64,000 nucleotides of DNA, taken from positions 18,551,561-18,615,560 of the forward strand of contig NC_052618.1 of NCBI RefSeq assembly GCF_016545825.1, given 5' to 3'. Both the position numbers and the translations under genes were made by a program. The DNA comes from Eucalyptus grandis. Taxonomy: Eukaryota; Streptophyta; Magnoliopsida; Myrtales; Myrtaceae. Below, in pieces: positions 36,956 to 48,371 of this stretch. Under the pieces are notes generated by a model. The model ran no database searches and was not told the DNA's origin. It saw nothing but the letters and a program-made list of their open reading frames with translations. Numbering within the stretch: position 1 is the first letter of the stretch; each line of letters starts with the position of its first letter.

Positions 36956-39227
36956 ACGATTAGAATTTTGAAACATATGTGACCCCTTCAATGATTGTTT
37001 GCAATATCTAGTTAATATGACAATGCTAGCACTGAGTAAGAGAAGTTCTCTATTCTAAATGCATAGTAGGACTTTCTCATGCTACTAATATATATATATA
37101 TATATTTCAAAACGGTTGTATTTAGTTTGATGTCACAAGAGACTCACAATATTCAAAAGTTGATATTAATCTGGATAAACTGAAAGTTATTAGCTGAGCA
37201 TCCTCACTAGTACTAGTGATTTAATGACTTAGAACCTTAACAAAGACCCAAATCACAAGAAAGAAAGAGGAGATGAGTATAAATTATGCAGCTCGATCAT
37301 CTCACCTTGGTTAACGCCTTAACTAAGGGCATGTCAATTCCTTGGGAAGCAGGACCCTTAATAGCGCGTTGCTCCGAGTCATCACTGGCCAAAAATAACA
37401 ATAAAAAATGACCGCTTTCCGTCTTCTCGATCAAGACAACAATCGTCGACTTAAATTGACTTCTTTCCTTGATTTCTTCGCATTATTAAATTTAAATGGC
37501 AACCCATCAAGTGGCTTACAAAAATAAAAATAAAAATAAAAGATTACCAGCTGTCAAAGTACGAAAATGAGTCGACTTGGATCATCACTTGTTTAATAAG
37601 TATTGTTTATAATCTGTCATCATCGACATGATAATATATAATTAAGAGAACAAATGGACAAGGACGGGTTATGCCCATATACGCATGTGATTAGTAGCAT
37701 CTTCAATTGTTTTCACAATATTAATATTTCCATCGATATTTGTGTGAGGAGGCTTGTGGGGAATCAATACAGGGTGACGATTAGAATATGAAATGTTTAT
37801 AAAACCTTCAAAGAAGATGAAATTAATAAATGATTCGACTTTAAATCAGTGCTTGTCTACTTTATATAGTCTGTCATCATAGATTAACAAATGTAATTAA
37901 TAAAGAGAACAAACGGGCAAGATCAGGCCATATTCACGTGACTTGTATATCTAGAGGTGACAATTTGTATAGAAACCCATTTTCCAAATGTTAGTGTCAT
38001 AGGTTGTGTATGGATCACTTAAAATTTTAAAAACCATTTGAAATGAATTTAAAATGGCGAAACACAACTTTACGTGAGTCTTTTTGGATTTGCATCATAT
38101 CCATATTCAACCCATCTTGAGTTTAGTAAAATGAACAAATGCTATATTACGACTATAATGCGGAATATCTCCTTTTGATGCCCCCAATACTGTTTAATCT
38201 AGTATGATTCACTAGATTATGTCGCAATTGTCTTCTTGTTCACGTGTGTGAGGGGGCTTGTGGGAAAAAAAATTGAAGTTCAGTTCTCGTAATGGTATAC
38301 AGATCGAAAGAGCTCTTAATCATAAAATAGCCTTGTTTTTTGTTTTATATATTGAATACCAACTTTTGTTAAGTTCTACATATTGATATATTAATAGTTG
38401 GGCTAACATACACCTCGTACCTAATTAATGTTGTCCATTAGTTGAAAATAGGTGTTGACCTTTCATGTATTATCTTTCAAAAATAATAAGTTAATTTACA
38501 TTGTGTATCCTTTCTTAAGAAAATGACAATGTTAATGTACAATTTTCATATTATTCTCCATATTCAATAATTGCAAGATAGAGTAAGTATAATTTTTTGA
38601 TTGTGAAGAATAAGTGTATTTTGCATTCTGCACTATGTCCTAAAAAAATTAGAACTTTATGTAATATTTGACAATTATTGTGAATTGGATATTAGAAGGT
38701 AAGAGAATTGCTGATTAATTGGGAGTGTTTTTAAATATATGTACGGATTTTTCATGGAGTTTTATTTGTAAAAATGTGAGGTTGAATTGCTCATTAGTTT
38801 TCTTAATCAATAGTGTGGTCTTTAACTTATATTTCATCCAACCATTATCATAACTTCTATACAATATCTCGGACTCTATTTCAATTCATACCAATATTTG
38901 TCATAGGAATTTTAAAGCGTGAAACGGTCAATATTTCTCTATTTTGACATAAATGCCTATATAGTTTGTACATGGTTAAAAAAAAATATTGACAAATATT
39001 CAGGATATATTTGAGAAGAATAACTAACTTGAAGTGGGAATGAAGGCAAAATACATTAAAATGAATGTTTGGAATAATATTTAAAAGCACGGTCTTAGAT
39101 CTATATGTGCTATAAACGGACATCTTGCTATCAGCGTGAGCGAGTGCGTGGTATCCAATGAATTTGCTCTTCACGTGATTTTGTTTGTCATTATTGAATC
39201 TCATTTTTCTAAACCGTGAACTGCGGG
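36956..39227. other. A+T-rich intergenic region
   Basis: It contains a TA microsatellite (about 37087-37106), a third copy of the NLR-upstream-like motif (37228-37275), and a stretch at 38423-38478 resembling 25224-25277 upstream of the NLR. No coding region seen. Confidence 0.5.
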
Positions 39228-39508
39228 TTATTTGTGCCTTTTGAGGCAATTTTTTGTCTTAAACTCTCTGATTTGAGGTTCATAATAATTGTAATCAGAT
39301 GAAAGATTCCCTTTTGCATCATACTTTCCCGAATTCCAAGATTGGCTTTTGCTAGGAACACTGCTGCCTAGTGCAAATGCACGAATGCCAACACTATTGT
39401 CTTGGGTACATATGCCTTCCACGATATTTAATTCACTAATTGCTTGGTGACCATGTGCGCCAAGTTGGATTATGATGTAACAAAAGGGTTCATCCTCCTT
39501 GGATACCC
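39228..39508 (-). CDS. Open frame with exon-like character, not recognised
   Basis: The minus-strand frame extends up to about 39508: YIIIQLGAHGHQAISEL, then GIRAFALGSSVPSKSQSWNS and YDAKGNLSSDYNYYEP, ending KRHK stop. Composition is balanced and non-repetitive, unlike neighbouring frames, so it may be an exon of an unknown or lost gene. I cannot name a family. Confidence 0.3.
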
Positions 39509-39888
39509 AAAAAAAAAGAATAATAATATTGGTAAATCAGGCATGCGGACGAAAGGGAAGGACACTGTGGCTAGAAAGCAAAGAGTCTCGCACATATTTT
39601 TATGAGAGATCCAAGTGCGCTACAAACCTAACTGAAAAGCAAACGAGGTTGCACGAATGAAGATACCTTAAAACTAAAATTGGACTGTCATCTTAATTAA
39701 GTCTCCATAACAAGCCCACTTCATTTTAGGACCTTTGAAATGTAGGTCAGCCCAATTAAGTTTTTTACGGTTGTTAACCAAACAATTGAACCATGGAAAC
39801 AATGGCATGTTGCTTCATGTAACAAATAACGAAGAAACAGTCAATTTTCAAAATGTTAAATCTAAATCCCAAAGCTCTCGCACTTAAG

Positions 39889-40011
39889 AAAGCCGTTGGG
39901 GCACATGGATAGTTATTGAACTCCACCAGCCATGATCTATACGAACACATGAGAGTCACGATTTTCTTGTTTTCCTGAATATTTTTCTTGATGAATTCCT
40001 AAGGAACAGCT
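39889..40011 (-). pseudogene. B3-body exon scrap
   Basis: The minus strand reads AVP, stop, EFIKKNIQENKKIVTLM, then YRSWLVEF, matching the B3-body exon start (xVPxEFxxxxxQxNKxxVTLxxSDRSWxV). It carries an in-frame stop and then loses similarity. With the next entry it marks a further dead B3 gene upstream of RIBA copy 2. Confidence 0.55.
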
Positions 40012-40484
40012 TTGGAATACGCATGTTTGAACTACCAATTTATGACATTAGCATAAGCTGAGGAGAGAAGCACAAACAATATAGATTGCTAACTTGAGTA
40101 GCTTTAAGGAGCAATCTTTAACTGACCAACAAAAGCCATCGATCTTAACCTAGTTGCTTGTCACAATCTTTCTTACTGAAATTAGACGTCAAATATGTTT
40201 TCGGAAGAGGTGGGAATGGGGCAGGGCTAAATTCTGGGCGGAAGAAAGCTACCTGATGCAAGGCAAAGGTGCACCTTGGATTAAGCTGAGAACTTTGAAG
40301 AAAATAACAGAGTTACACGTTTTCCTACACAAACCAAATTCAACTTAGCAAAACTAACTTAAAATATGAGGCAGTATAGGTAGCGTCAATAATGGAATTG
40401 GAATATGCCAGTGATAAATTAAGCTCGAGATCTCAGCACGCGTCTCTTTGTAACAAGTTGGCTATATCACCAACTTGAAAAAAG

Positions 40485-40605
40485 GGATGCTCTAATTCAA
40501 ATTCGCTCGCTAATTCAAGAGTAGCGGGATGCCTTTACTGTAGAGCCACAGATAACCAACTCAGGGCGACTCTGCATCTCGAATGTTTGATCTCTTACGT
40601 ACTGA
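40485..40605 (-). pseudogene. B3 linker exon scrap
   Basis: The minus strand reads ATLELASEFELEHPFFQV, equivalent to the linker exon end in the array genes (LELASKFxSDHPFFRVV). The preceding cysteine-containing stretch carries stops. Confidence 0.5.
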
Positions 40606-40683
40606 GCTGTTTCGCTAATAAAAGAGCGTGATGTGAGCAAGAAACATGGCTTATGAAATTACTAGTGATGCCCCCTCGAGCGG

Positions 40684-40872
40684 GTGGATGGATGGTTCCT
40701 TAGCTTCACCATCCATGACGAAGCGGTAAGGCCAAAACAGGTAACATGTCCAGAGGCTGGGAATGATCATGGTGAAAAGCCAACACGAAAGAAAACTATG
40801 AGATTGGTAAGGGGTGGACCTAAGAAAGTTGATCAATCAGCCGAAGCTGTTGCAGGATCATCTGCCGTATAG
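40684..40872 (+). CDS. Small open frame, not recognised
   Basis: 62 codons, Lys/Arg- and Pro-containing (EAVRPKQVTCPEAGND, GEKPTRKKTMRLVRGG), ending VAGSSAV stop. It could be the last exon of something lost. There is no domain, so confidence is low. Confidence 0.2.
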   Translation: MDGWFLSFTIHDEAVRPKQVTCPEAGNDHGEKPTRKKTMRLVRGGPKKVDQSAEAVAGSSAV

Positions 40873-41085
40873 TTTCGTTTCTTTCTATTCTGCTCAAGTT
40901 ACTGGTAAATGAGCAGCTTACCAGTCGCATATCGTGAGAGGCAGTGCAGGTGTCGAGAATAATTTGAGGACAAAAGCTATAACGGTACGGAATTTAAAAA
41001 TACAAAGAGAGGCAACAGGTGAGTTTAATTTTTCACAAGACTTCTAAGATCCTAATCTTTCCAATAGCGCTATGTCAAGTGAAGC

Positions 41086-41300
41086 AGATTACTCTCATCC
41101 ATTTTCGACATAGACAAACACTTGTCATTAATCTTCTCTTCAAGATTCGTCACTCTCTAAAGATTCACTCTCTCTCTAGCCTCTACTAGTCGAATCTTCT
41201 CCTTCAACTTCTCCTTTTGGGCCATCAACCTCTTATATAACTTTCTTGTGACCAGAACTTTCAGGGTCTTTGCTGGAAGCGATGCACAATCAAGCATCAA
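41086..41300 (-). pseudogene. Coiled-coil-like exon relic
   Basis: The minus strand reads LPAKTLKVLVTRKLYKRLMA, then a Lys/Glu-rich heptad-like stretch, interrupted by one TAG, then RVTNLEEKINDKCLSMSKMD and a stop. One in-frame stop in about 70 codons suggests a decaying exon. Family unknown. Confidence 0.3.
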
Positions 41301-41761
41301 AAGCAATGACTAAATGCCACAGCAGGAGTTGCAATATGCTTTCAAAACAAAGCAGGATCCGATGTGAAACAGAAAATGAGCATCAACAAAATATCAGATT
41401 TTTTAGTTGAATGATGAAAGAATATGAGCAATCGTTCGATCATAATACTGCAATTGCAAAAACTCTCTTGGTTGCTCGTGAATCTGAACTATATTACTCA
41501 AAGCTTCCCCTGAATAGACATATTTAGGCATTGCCATCAATTTGCACATAATCAGTCGAAACAATGCGCATAAAAATAGTTAGGAAATAATAGTTTATGA
41601 AATGATTGGAAAGGGGCCGGTATATATGTCTGCAATTGATATGGGCATGCTGTAATTTTGATTAAAAGTGGTATCATTAGTTTTCCTATTTTATGCCCTC
41701 CCTTCACACTACAATATTTCCCATCATTTGATTCATAATTCATTATTTATCATCTGACCAG
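41301..41761. other. Non-coding spacer before RIBA copy 2
   Basis: No coding signal seen. Confidence 0.5.
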
Positions 41762-42480
41762 GGAAACATTCGAGATGATCAAGATGTCCTTGTGAGGGCA
41801 CACACGGGATGACGGGATGCAGCAGAAAGAAGTGGCTGGAAGCAGTGTGCTGCTCTACCTCCGAGGGCATGATGGAAGAGGAGCAGGTTTAAGGCACATA
41901 TCACATGCCTATAACATGCAAGACGATAGGCATGATACCATGGAAGCAAATGTGGAGCTTGGATTGCCCGTTGACCATAGAGAGTATGGAATTGGTGCTC
42001 AGGTATTTCTTCTTTAAAGTCAGAAACTATACTGATGTGAGAGGCAACTGTTGGAGAGATTGTACATCATTTTGTAGGACAACTAGAGGAAGCTGGTGAC
42101 TAAAGCAGACCTTCAGGTTCTCATCTTAAAAAGACAAGATCTAATTACTCTAATGAATCACTCCATCATTAATATTTTTATAGCATTTGACGCATTTGTT
42201 TAAGTGCTTAACATATTGACCAGTGCTGCAGATGTGGCGTGACCTGGGAATCAGAACTATGAGGCTGATGAAGTATGTGGGACTTGAAGGTTATGGCTTG
42301 ATTATTGCTTAGAGTCCCTTCAGTAACTCCCATAATAAAGGAGAACAAGAGATACTTTGAGACAAAATGCTCCAAGATGGGGCACATCTATGGAGCGGGC
42401 AACCTCATCAGCAAAAACGGCAAACTGAGCAGTTCTGTTTCTTCGGATCTGGCTGTCTGACTCATAGGCACCGCTGGATG
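41762..42480 (+). pseudogene. RIBA (GTP cyclohydrolase II domain) pseudogene, copy 2
   Basis: Two exons of the GCHII half of a RIBA-type riboflavin-biosynthesis enzyme. Exon a (to 42002, donor CAG|GTATTT) reads GNIRDDQDVLVRAH. A jump then skips the expected stretch that carries the zinc-binding cysteines (ECLTGD...CDCG). It resumes with SSVLLYLRGHDGRGAGL, AYNMQDDRHDTMEANVELGL and REYGIGAQ. Exon b (from 42232, after GCTGCAG) reads MWRDLGIRTMRLM, lacks TNNP, continues KYVGLEGYGLIIA and stops. The remaining C-terminus, VPSVTPIIKENKRYFETK, is in another frame. The enzyme cannot work without the Zn site. Confidence 0.82.
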
Positions 42481-43260
42481 GTTTGACTGCTTATGATTAA
42501 TTTGGGTGAAACAAGCAAATTCACTGGCGGTGTTACTGCTCTATGTTTCAAAGCCCTATGGTCAAGAACATTGGGACACCTGCTGACAATGAGTTTTGGA
42601 AATTTTGTTGCGGTTCAGTTTTATAATTATTTTTCTGGCGATGTCATTCATCCATTTTGTCAGGAGAAAAGGTGAAAGACTAGCCCTCTAATTGAAACTT
42701 CTTTTTGTGTTATTGATGGATGGCAAGAATTATCCTTAATTCACCTTTCCGCGAATCTGTGCATTGATCTCTAGAGACCTCCCCATATTTCATGACCACA
42801 GAGTTGTTACAGGACATTCTTTCTTTCCTCTTCTGTGGCCACCTCAATTGTGACAGATATTACTCTAAGGAAGACACTAAAGTCTGTAATAAATCAACTC
42901 TCCATGGGGGCAATAGATAAGGATTCCTTTCGACCTTTTATTTTATCGATCCCATGCTAACCATGAGTTCGAACTTTGTTGAATAAAGATGCAATATGCA
43001 AGGAGGTTGGCAATGAGGCACGCAAGTACCTGGAATTTTGGAAGATGGAATTTCCCTGTGTAATGTTTACTACTCTCCCAAAAAATCAGGAAATACATCA
43101 ATGTTAAGTTAGTTGCGGTCGAATGTTTTGCTTTCTTTGATCTGATAAATTAAACAAAACATAGTGAGGCAGAGGTTTTACTGTAGACCTACCAAAGTTG
43201 ACAACCAAGTCTTGACAATCCTAGAGTACAGAAGTCTCCTTCCTTCAGATAAGTTTCTTC
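42481..43260. repeat. RIBA copy 2 3' flank (duplicated block)
   Basis: Colinear with 225-735 and 2811-3090 at the window start. The tail (about 43240-43310, minus strand) reads EPHF and YLKEGD, a faint copy of the B3 first-exon relic seen at 3172-3250. Confidence 0.6.
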
Positions 43261-43319
43261 TCTGAAATGCGGCTCAATTCGCAGTGAAATTTTCTGAGCC
43301 ATTTGTGGGAAGTACACTG

Positions 43320-43820
43320 GCCATTATCCGTTCCAATATTTAGGAGTCGTGGTATGCATATATTGCGAAAACCTCGCAATTGAATAATAAAATAAATTGA
43401 ACACCAAATTTACGTGATTCGGTTGTAGTGACGTACGTCCACAGGAAAGCAACAACGAATTCTACTATAAATCAAGCGATACAATGAATATTACACATTC
43501 GAGTCACTTAAACACTCTCAATGTTACTCGAGCCCCAATTCCATTCAATAACACATGCAGTGTTTAACCCCACAACTTCTCGGGAAATAATTTCTCAATC
43601 TCGCGAAGAAATTCACAAATCTTACCACATGATTTCACGGTTACAAACCCTAGTCTTCCTTGGATGTAATTTCACAAACAAGAACAATGAGATAACCCAC
43701 GTCAAGCACTCGCTTGAAAACGGCGCTTCAAGAAGCCTTCACATCAACAACGGAGGAACACCAAACACTCATGCAGTGCTTCAAGACCTCTTCGTGATCA
43801 ACTCAGCCGCCCACGGCCAC
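43320..43820. repeat. Probable dispersed repeat, family unresolved
   Basis: It contains 'aacaccaaatttacgtgattcg' followed by 'gtacgtccacagg', a sequence style I associate with dispersed plant repeats, from memory only. It ends exactly where the duplicated B3 segment starts (43821). The 112-codon plus-strand frame over it has no domain. Confidence 0.3.
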
Positions 43821-44594
43821 AATGTTAGGACGTCAAGGAAATACATATTGACCCTTTAGGGTAGTTAAGCAACCAGAAACCTTAAAGAAGCGCCAAATTT
43901 GAGGGAGATGCCAAAATGGAAATATAGAACAAAAACTAGTACAAAGAAATAATAAACCATGAACAGAAATGAGTCTCATTTTCATCAACTCGCAACAGCT
44001 GAATAAAGGAGGCATAATTAGAAATCTTGAATTCATATTGACACCGTGAACAGTCTAGAATAACACAACCGATGAGCACCTCAATCAATGTGAATCTGAT
44101 CCTTACCACCACTGCTGAAGATGGAGACTTTGAACACAACATCATCCCTATCGATGAGCTCAAACACGCAGACATTTCCTATACACAAATGAGTTTTTCT
44201 TGAAAATGCTGGCCAACCAGCAGAGAAGAACACTTGGATTTCCCGCATATATCTTGAGAGCTTCATCGGCCACGACCTGTCTGAATACCTAAGAGTTCCC
44301 TCTTTCTTGTTTTCTTGAATATGTCGCCTGGCAAATTGACCGGGAACATGCTGCACATGGGTAGACGTTTGAACAACCAATGTATCCGAAAGAAGGACAA
44401 TAATTTAAGCATGCACCCTTGGAAAGAAAGCACAAAAGGCCAGCTTTAGTCAACAGTCTTAAGAGGCTCATGAAAGCCTTTGATCTTAACCCGCAAAGTA
44501 AAGCATTTTCAAACAAATTACTGCCATTAATTGTATTTTAGGTTAGTACTCAATTCAAGTGACTATCTTTTCACTAAGATAGTGATGGAGCAGC
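43821..44594. repeat. Segmental duplication, partner of 47179-47958
   Basis: About 775 bp, nearly identical to the 3' end of the B3 gene at 47 kb. The offset is constant at 3,360 bp across the coding exon, with no indel there. Homology ends sharply at both sides. Confidence 0.88.
44081..44350 (-). pseudogene. Orphan terminal B3 exon
   Basis: A 90-codon B3-body exon: HVPGQFARRHIQENKKEGTL, RYSDRSWPMKLSRY, FSAGWPAFSRKTHL and VCVFELIDRDDVVFKVSIF, ending IHID stop. It sits in the 43821-44594 duplicate of the gene at 47441-50613 and is frame-intact. No linker exon or N-terminal exon lies upstream, only a microsatellite and non-coding DNA, so it is a gene fragment. Confidence 0.8.
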
Positions 44595-44690
44595 TAATGT
44601 GGACTAAACCTGGCCTCGTGATTCTTGGGCTCATCAGATTAGCCCTTTTTAATTATGAACAAGTTAGGCCCCTTATAATTATTCTCTCTC

Positions 44691-44691
44691 G

Positions 44692-44739
<48 letters not shown>
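44691..44739. repeat. CT microsatellite
   Basis: A run of CT units broken by two CG dinucleotides near its start. Confidence 0.85.
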
Positions 44740-44743
<4 letters not shown>

Positions 44744-46778
44744 GTTCTTTCATTTTTCTCAGAACTCCATGAAATCTTCAATGCACCAGATTTTAATCAT
44801 ATCAACAACATGAACTTTAGAGCTACCTTAAATATCAATATACCAAAGCCTGAAATCGTTAACATATATTCTTTACCCTCAGCCACCTACATTCATCACC
44901 AAACCGCCACCATCCGCCACCACCCATCCTCGATTATAACTCCACAATGATGCTTATTGTGCAGCAAACAAAATGGAACATACCTAGTAAAGTTAAGTCG
45001 AGGATCGTAAGAAATCAATGTTCATCAAGAGTCTGCCGTTCATTTCCTCGCCAGTATCCACCATGAGAACAATGCACAAAACAAAACAACACACGAGTTA
45101 CTCTCAGTCTTAGATTCAAATTTCACGAAATAGGAGAAGTATAAATGAATTGAAGATGCCATTGTGGTTTTAACGTGTGATGAGCATTCGCATCTACAGA
45201 TTCAAGCGGATTTTCCTCAGAGATATTTCGCAACTTCGTTGGAGCATTTTCACAAACAGTTGGCTAGCATTTCGATGGGTAAGCTTAACTGTATCAACGA
45301 AACAGAGACTCGTCCCCTGACTATGATTGGCTTATCAAAGAACGTAGACCCCACTAACAAACACTCGTTTAGAGTCAGTTTTCATACAGATCGTGTTTCT
45401 ATATTCTCAGCCACAGAACTATGAAAAGACAGAGCATGGAAGAACTCACCTTGAAGATGGAATTTCTCGACACGAGCGAGGATCAAATGAAGAACCGTGG
45501 CCTCAGAAACCCGTCTCTGGTGATTCATGCTGATGAATAAGCTTAGAACGACAGGTTGAGCTTATCGGACGCACGGACAGCGTGTCTCGAATATGGTCCG
45601 ATTGTAATGGGGGGCACGAATGTCCCCATCATCATCAAAGCCACGCAGGCTCTTGCTGTTGCTTGCCGACCATAGGTACCGCAGCTGGAAAACTCCGTCC
45701 TCGGACGAAGCTGACGCCAACTATTGTCCAAGCCCAGGCCATCGTCGCCTGAAGTTCTGCTGCCGAACAGGAACCATTTGACTAGAGAGAACGCTATCCT
45801 AACAACAGCGCAGGCAAAGATGTCGAGATGAAGGAGGCTGCGATGGTGAAAGGAGAAACCGAGAAGGAGCAGGAGGTCATGAGGTGTTTTTCGCGGGCGA
45901 AAGGGGCCCCGAACGAAGGCTCAAACTTCTCTTATGCACTAACGGTAAAACAGGGCAAGACAGAGGACTTCTCGCCATCGGTGGGGAGGTGATCGCTGGT
46001 GACGATGGAGGACGTCCGACAACGAAGGAGAAAAAAAGGGATTTTGCTAGATTCAGTCTTATGAGATTTTTCCTTTTGCGTTTTTGTTTGATTACTAGTA
46101 GAGATAAGTTTAAGTAACTCAAATCTTAAGGTGGCAAGTGTCATGCTCTAAATGATTGACCGGTTTCATAGATTAAAATTTCTTTAATTGAATCCAATGT
46201 CTCTTTCACCATCTCTAGATCAAATGTCTAAAAAATTTTAGAAACTAAGGATATTCCCATTTCTATTTTGAGTCTGGTTAAATTCTTCCATTTAACCAAA
46301 AACTCGACCTTCGGCCATTTGTATGAAATTTTAAAATTTAAAGGACTAATATCGACACCTATTTGCAATTTTTTTACATTTAGAGCTGACTTTTTCTATA
46401 AGTTTGACAAAAGAATCAATCTAAAAGTCAATTCTTAATCTATAGACAAATTGATGCCTAATTACTAGTGGAGTTAAATGCTCCTAATCTCTACATGCAA
46501 TTAAGGTACTAAAGACACTAATCTTATTTATTTATTTTTTGTCAAGAAACGAGTCTTGACACATTCATAGATCACAAGTTTTGAATTTTCTAACTTTAAT
46601 TTTCAAAAAATGTTCAAGTATCAGCATCACTTAAAATCAATCTTTGAATTCTTAACATAGTGAACAAAAATCAGTACATTCATTTATAGCAAATAAGGCT
46701 TAAATAGAGTGGTGGGGGCGTTGCCTCCAACTCAAAATAACTTCGAGTTGGAAACATAATTTGACTAGCAATTGTCGC
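44740..46778. other. Region without assigned gene
   Basis: About 45430-46100 is G+C-richer. On the minus strand at 45525-45449 a frame reads MNHQRRVSEATVLHLILARV and EKFHLQ followed by G|GTGAGT, which looks like a short first exon, but I recognise no family and find no partner. The rest is A+T-rich. Confidence 0.35.
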
Positions 46779-47058
46779 GTACAATCAAGTGCTTTTTTTT
46801 TTTTTTTTTTTTTTTTGGTCGAAGTGAAAACGCTTTGATTGATACTAAGTCGGTGGATTACAAATAGTAGGAAAATCAACACATAAGATAAGAAAGAGTT
46901 CGTGCGGGGATTAGTAACCCAATTACCCGGCAAGGAATCGGAGCTGTGTGATTTTGCGACCCGTCCGCGGCTCGGTTGGACTCGCGCGGTTCAAATTGCA
47001 AGCAAACATCCTTCATCTGGCCCAGTAATTGTCGGCAGTCCAGTACAATCAAGTGCTT
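46779..47058 (-). mobile_element. 5'-truncated LINE with target-site duplications
   Basis: A minus-strand insert at 46795-47042 with a poly-A tail (T run at about 46793-46816) is flanked by a 16-bp perfect direct repeat, gtacaatcaagtgctt, at 46779-46794 and 47043-47058. Its sequence encodes the C-terminal RNase H-like part of a plant non-LTR element: DCRQLLGQMKDVCLQFEPRE and SNRAAD, then in a shifted frame LPGNWVTNP. The intact duplication indicates a fairly recent insertion. Confidence 0.85.
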
Positions 47059-47178
47059 CGCCATACAACTTCCTAACAATTTTTTTTATAATTTTTTTAT
47101 TTAGCCGTAAAAAGTAGACGCATGGACTGCTTTCTTTGTATTTTTCACTTTCTTGCAAAAGCTTTGGTTAAACACAAA

Positions 47179-47958
47179 ATGTTAGGACATCAAGAAAATA
47201 CATATTAAACCTTTCAGGGCAGTTGAGCAACCAGAAACCTTAAAGAAGCGCCAAATTTGAGGGACTCTTGCCAAAATGAAAATATAGAACCAAAACTAGC
47301 ACCAAGAAACAATAAAACATGAACAAAAAAGGGTCTCATTTTCATCAATTTGCACAAGCTGAATAAAGGAGGCATAATTAGATATCTTGAATTCATATTG
47401 ACGCTGTGAACAATCTAGAGTAACATGTTCGATGGACAACTCAATCAATGTGAATCTGATCTTTACCACCACTGCTGAAGATGGAGACTTTGAACACAAC
47501 ATCATCCCTATCAATGAGCTCAAACACGCAGACATTTCCTTCACACAAATGAGTTTCTCTTGCAAATGCTCGCCAACCAGCAGAGAAGAACACTCGGATT
47601 CCCCGCGTATATCTTGAGAGCTTCACCGGCCAGGACCTGTCTGAATACCTAAGAGTTCCTTCTTTCTTGTTTTCTTGAATATGTTGCCTGACAAATCGAC
47701 CGGGAACATGCTGCACATGGGTAGACGTTTGAACAACCAATGTATGCCGAAAGAAGGACAATAATGTAAGCATGCGCCCTTGGAAAGAAAGCACACAAAG
47801 GAGGCTTTAGTCAACAGTCTTAAGAGGATCATGAAAGCCATTGATCTTAACCCGCAATGTAAAGCATTTTCAAACAAATTACTGCCATTAATTGTATTTA
47901 AGGTTAGTACTCAATTCAAGTGACACTCTATCTTTTCACTAAGATAGTGATGGAGCAC
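47179..47958. repeat. Segmental duplication, partner of 43821-44594
   Basis: Contains exon 6 of B3 gene C with its 3' flank and part of the intron before it. Confidence 0.85.
47441..47710 (-). CDS. B3 gene C exon 6 (B3-3 body and stop)
   Basis: 90 codons including the stop. HVPGRFVRQHIQENKKEGTL, VCVFELIDRDDVVFKVSIF, ending KDQIHID stop. It was copied to 44081-44350. Confidence 0.88.
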   Translation of the reverse strand, partial: HVPGRFVRQHIQENKKEGTLRYSDRSWPVKLSRYTRGIRVFFSAGWRAFARETHLCEGNVCVFELIDRDDVVFKVSIFSSGGKDQIHID

Positions 47959-48210
47959 CTTGTCAAGGATATCAAAGTGAATGGATAGTCCCCACCTAAT
48001 TACTGTCTTTACTACTGTTCTTTCTTCTTCTTTTGCCTGAGTCCGCGTTACTCCACCATTGGGATGCCCCACGATCACTCCCAAGGAAAATCATTTCATA
48101 TGGTTCCCAATACAAACCAAATCAAGAAAACACAATATTGATGCGAGATTAGATAGAGATCGTAATTGAACTTGAAATATGGCAGTGATGGATCAGGCTC
48201 AAGATTGTAC

Positions 48211-48371
48211 CATTTTCCTAAAATGAGACTGTTGTATCACCAGTTCGAAGAAGGGATGCTCCGAATCAAATTTACCGTCTAATTCAGGAGTAGTGAGAGG
48301 CCTCGAAGGAGTAGGATCACAAAACACTGGCTCAGAACGGTTCATTCTGCATTTAGACTCGTTGTTCCTGC
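48211..48371 (-). CDS. B3 gene C exon 5 (linker, start of B3-3)
   Basis: Phase 1-0. NNESKCRMNRSEPVF, LTTPELDGKFDSEHPFFELV. Donor ATG|GTACAA. Confidence 0.75.

Noticed and set aside
43521..43859. Plus-strand frame of 112 codons before the orphan B3 exon
   Set aside because: Runs from an apparent dispersed repeat across a duplication border into unrelated sequence, so it is unlikely to be a gene.
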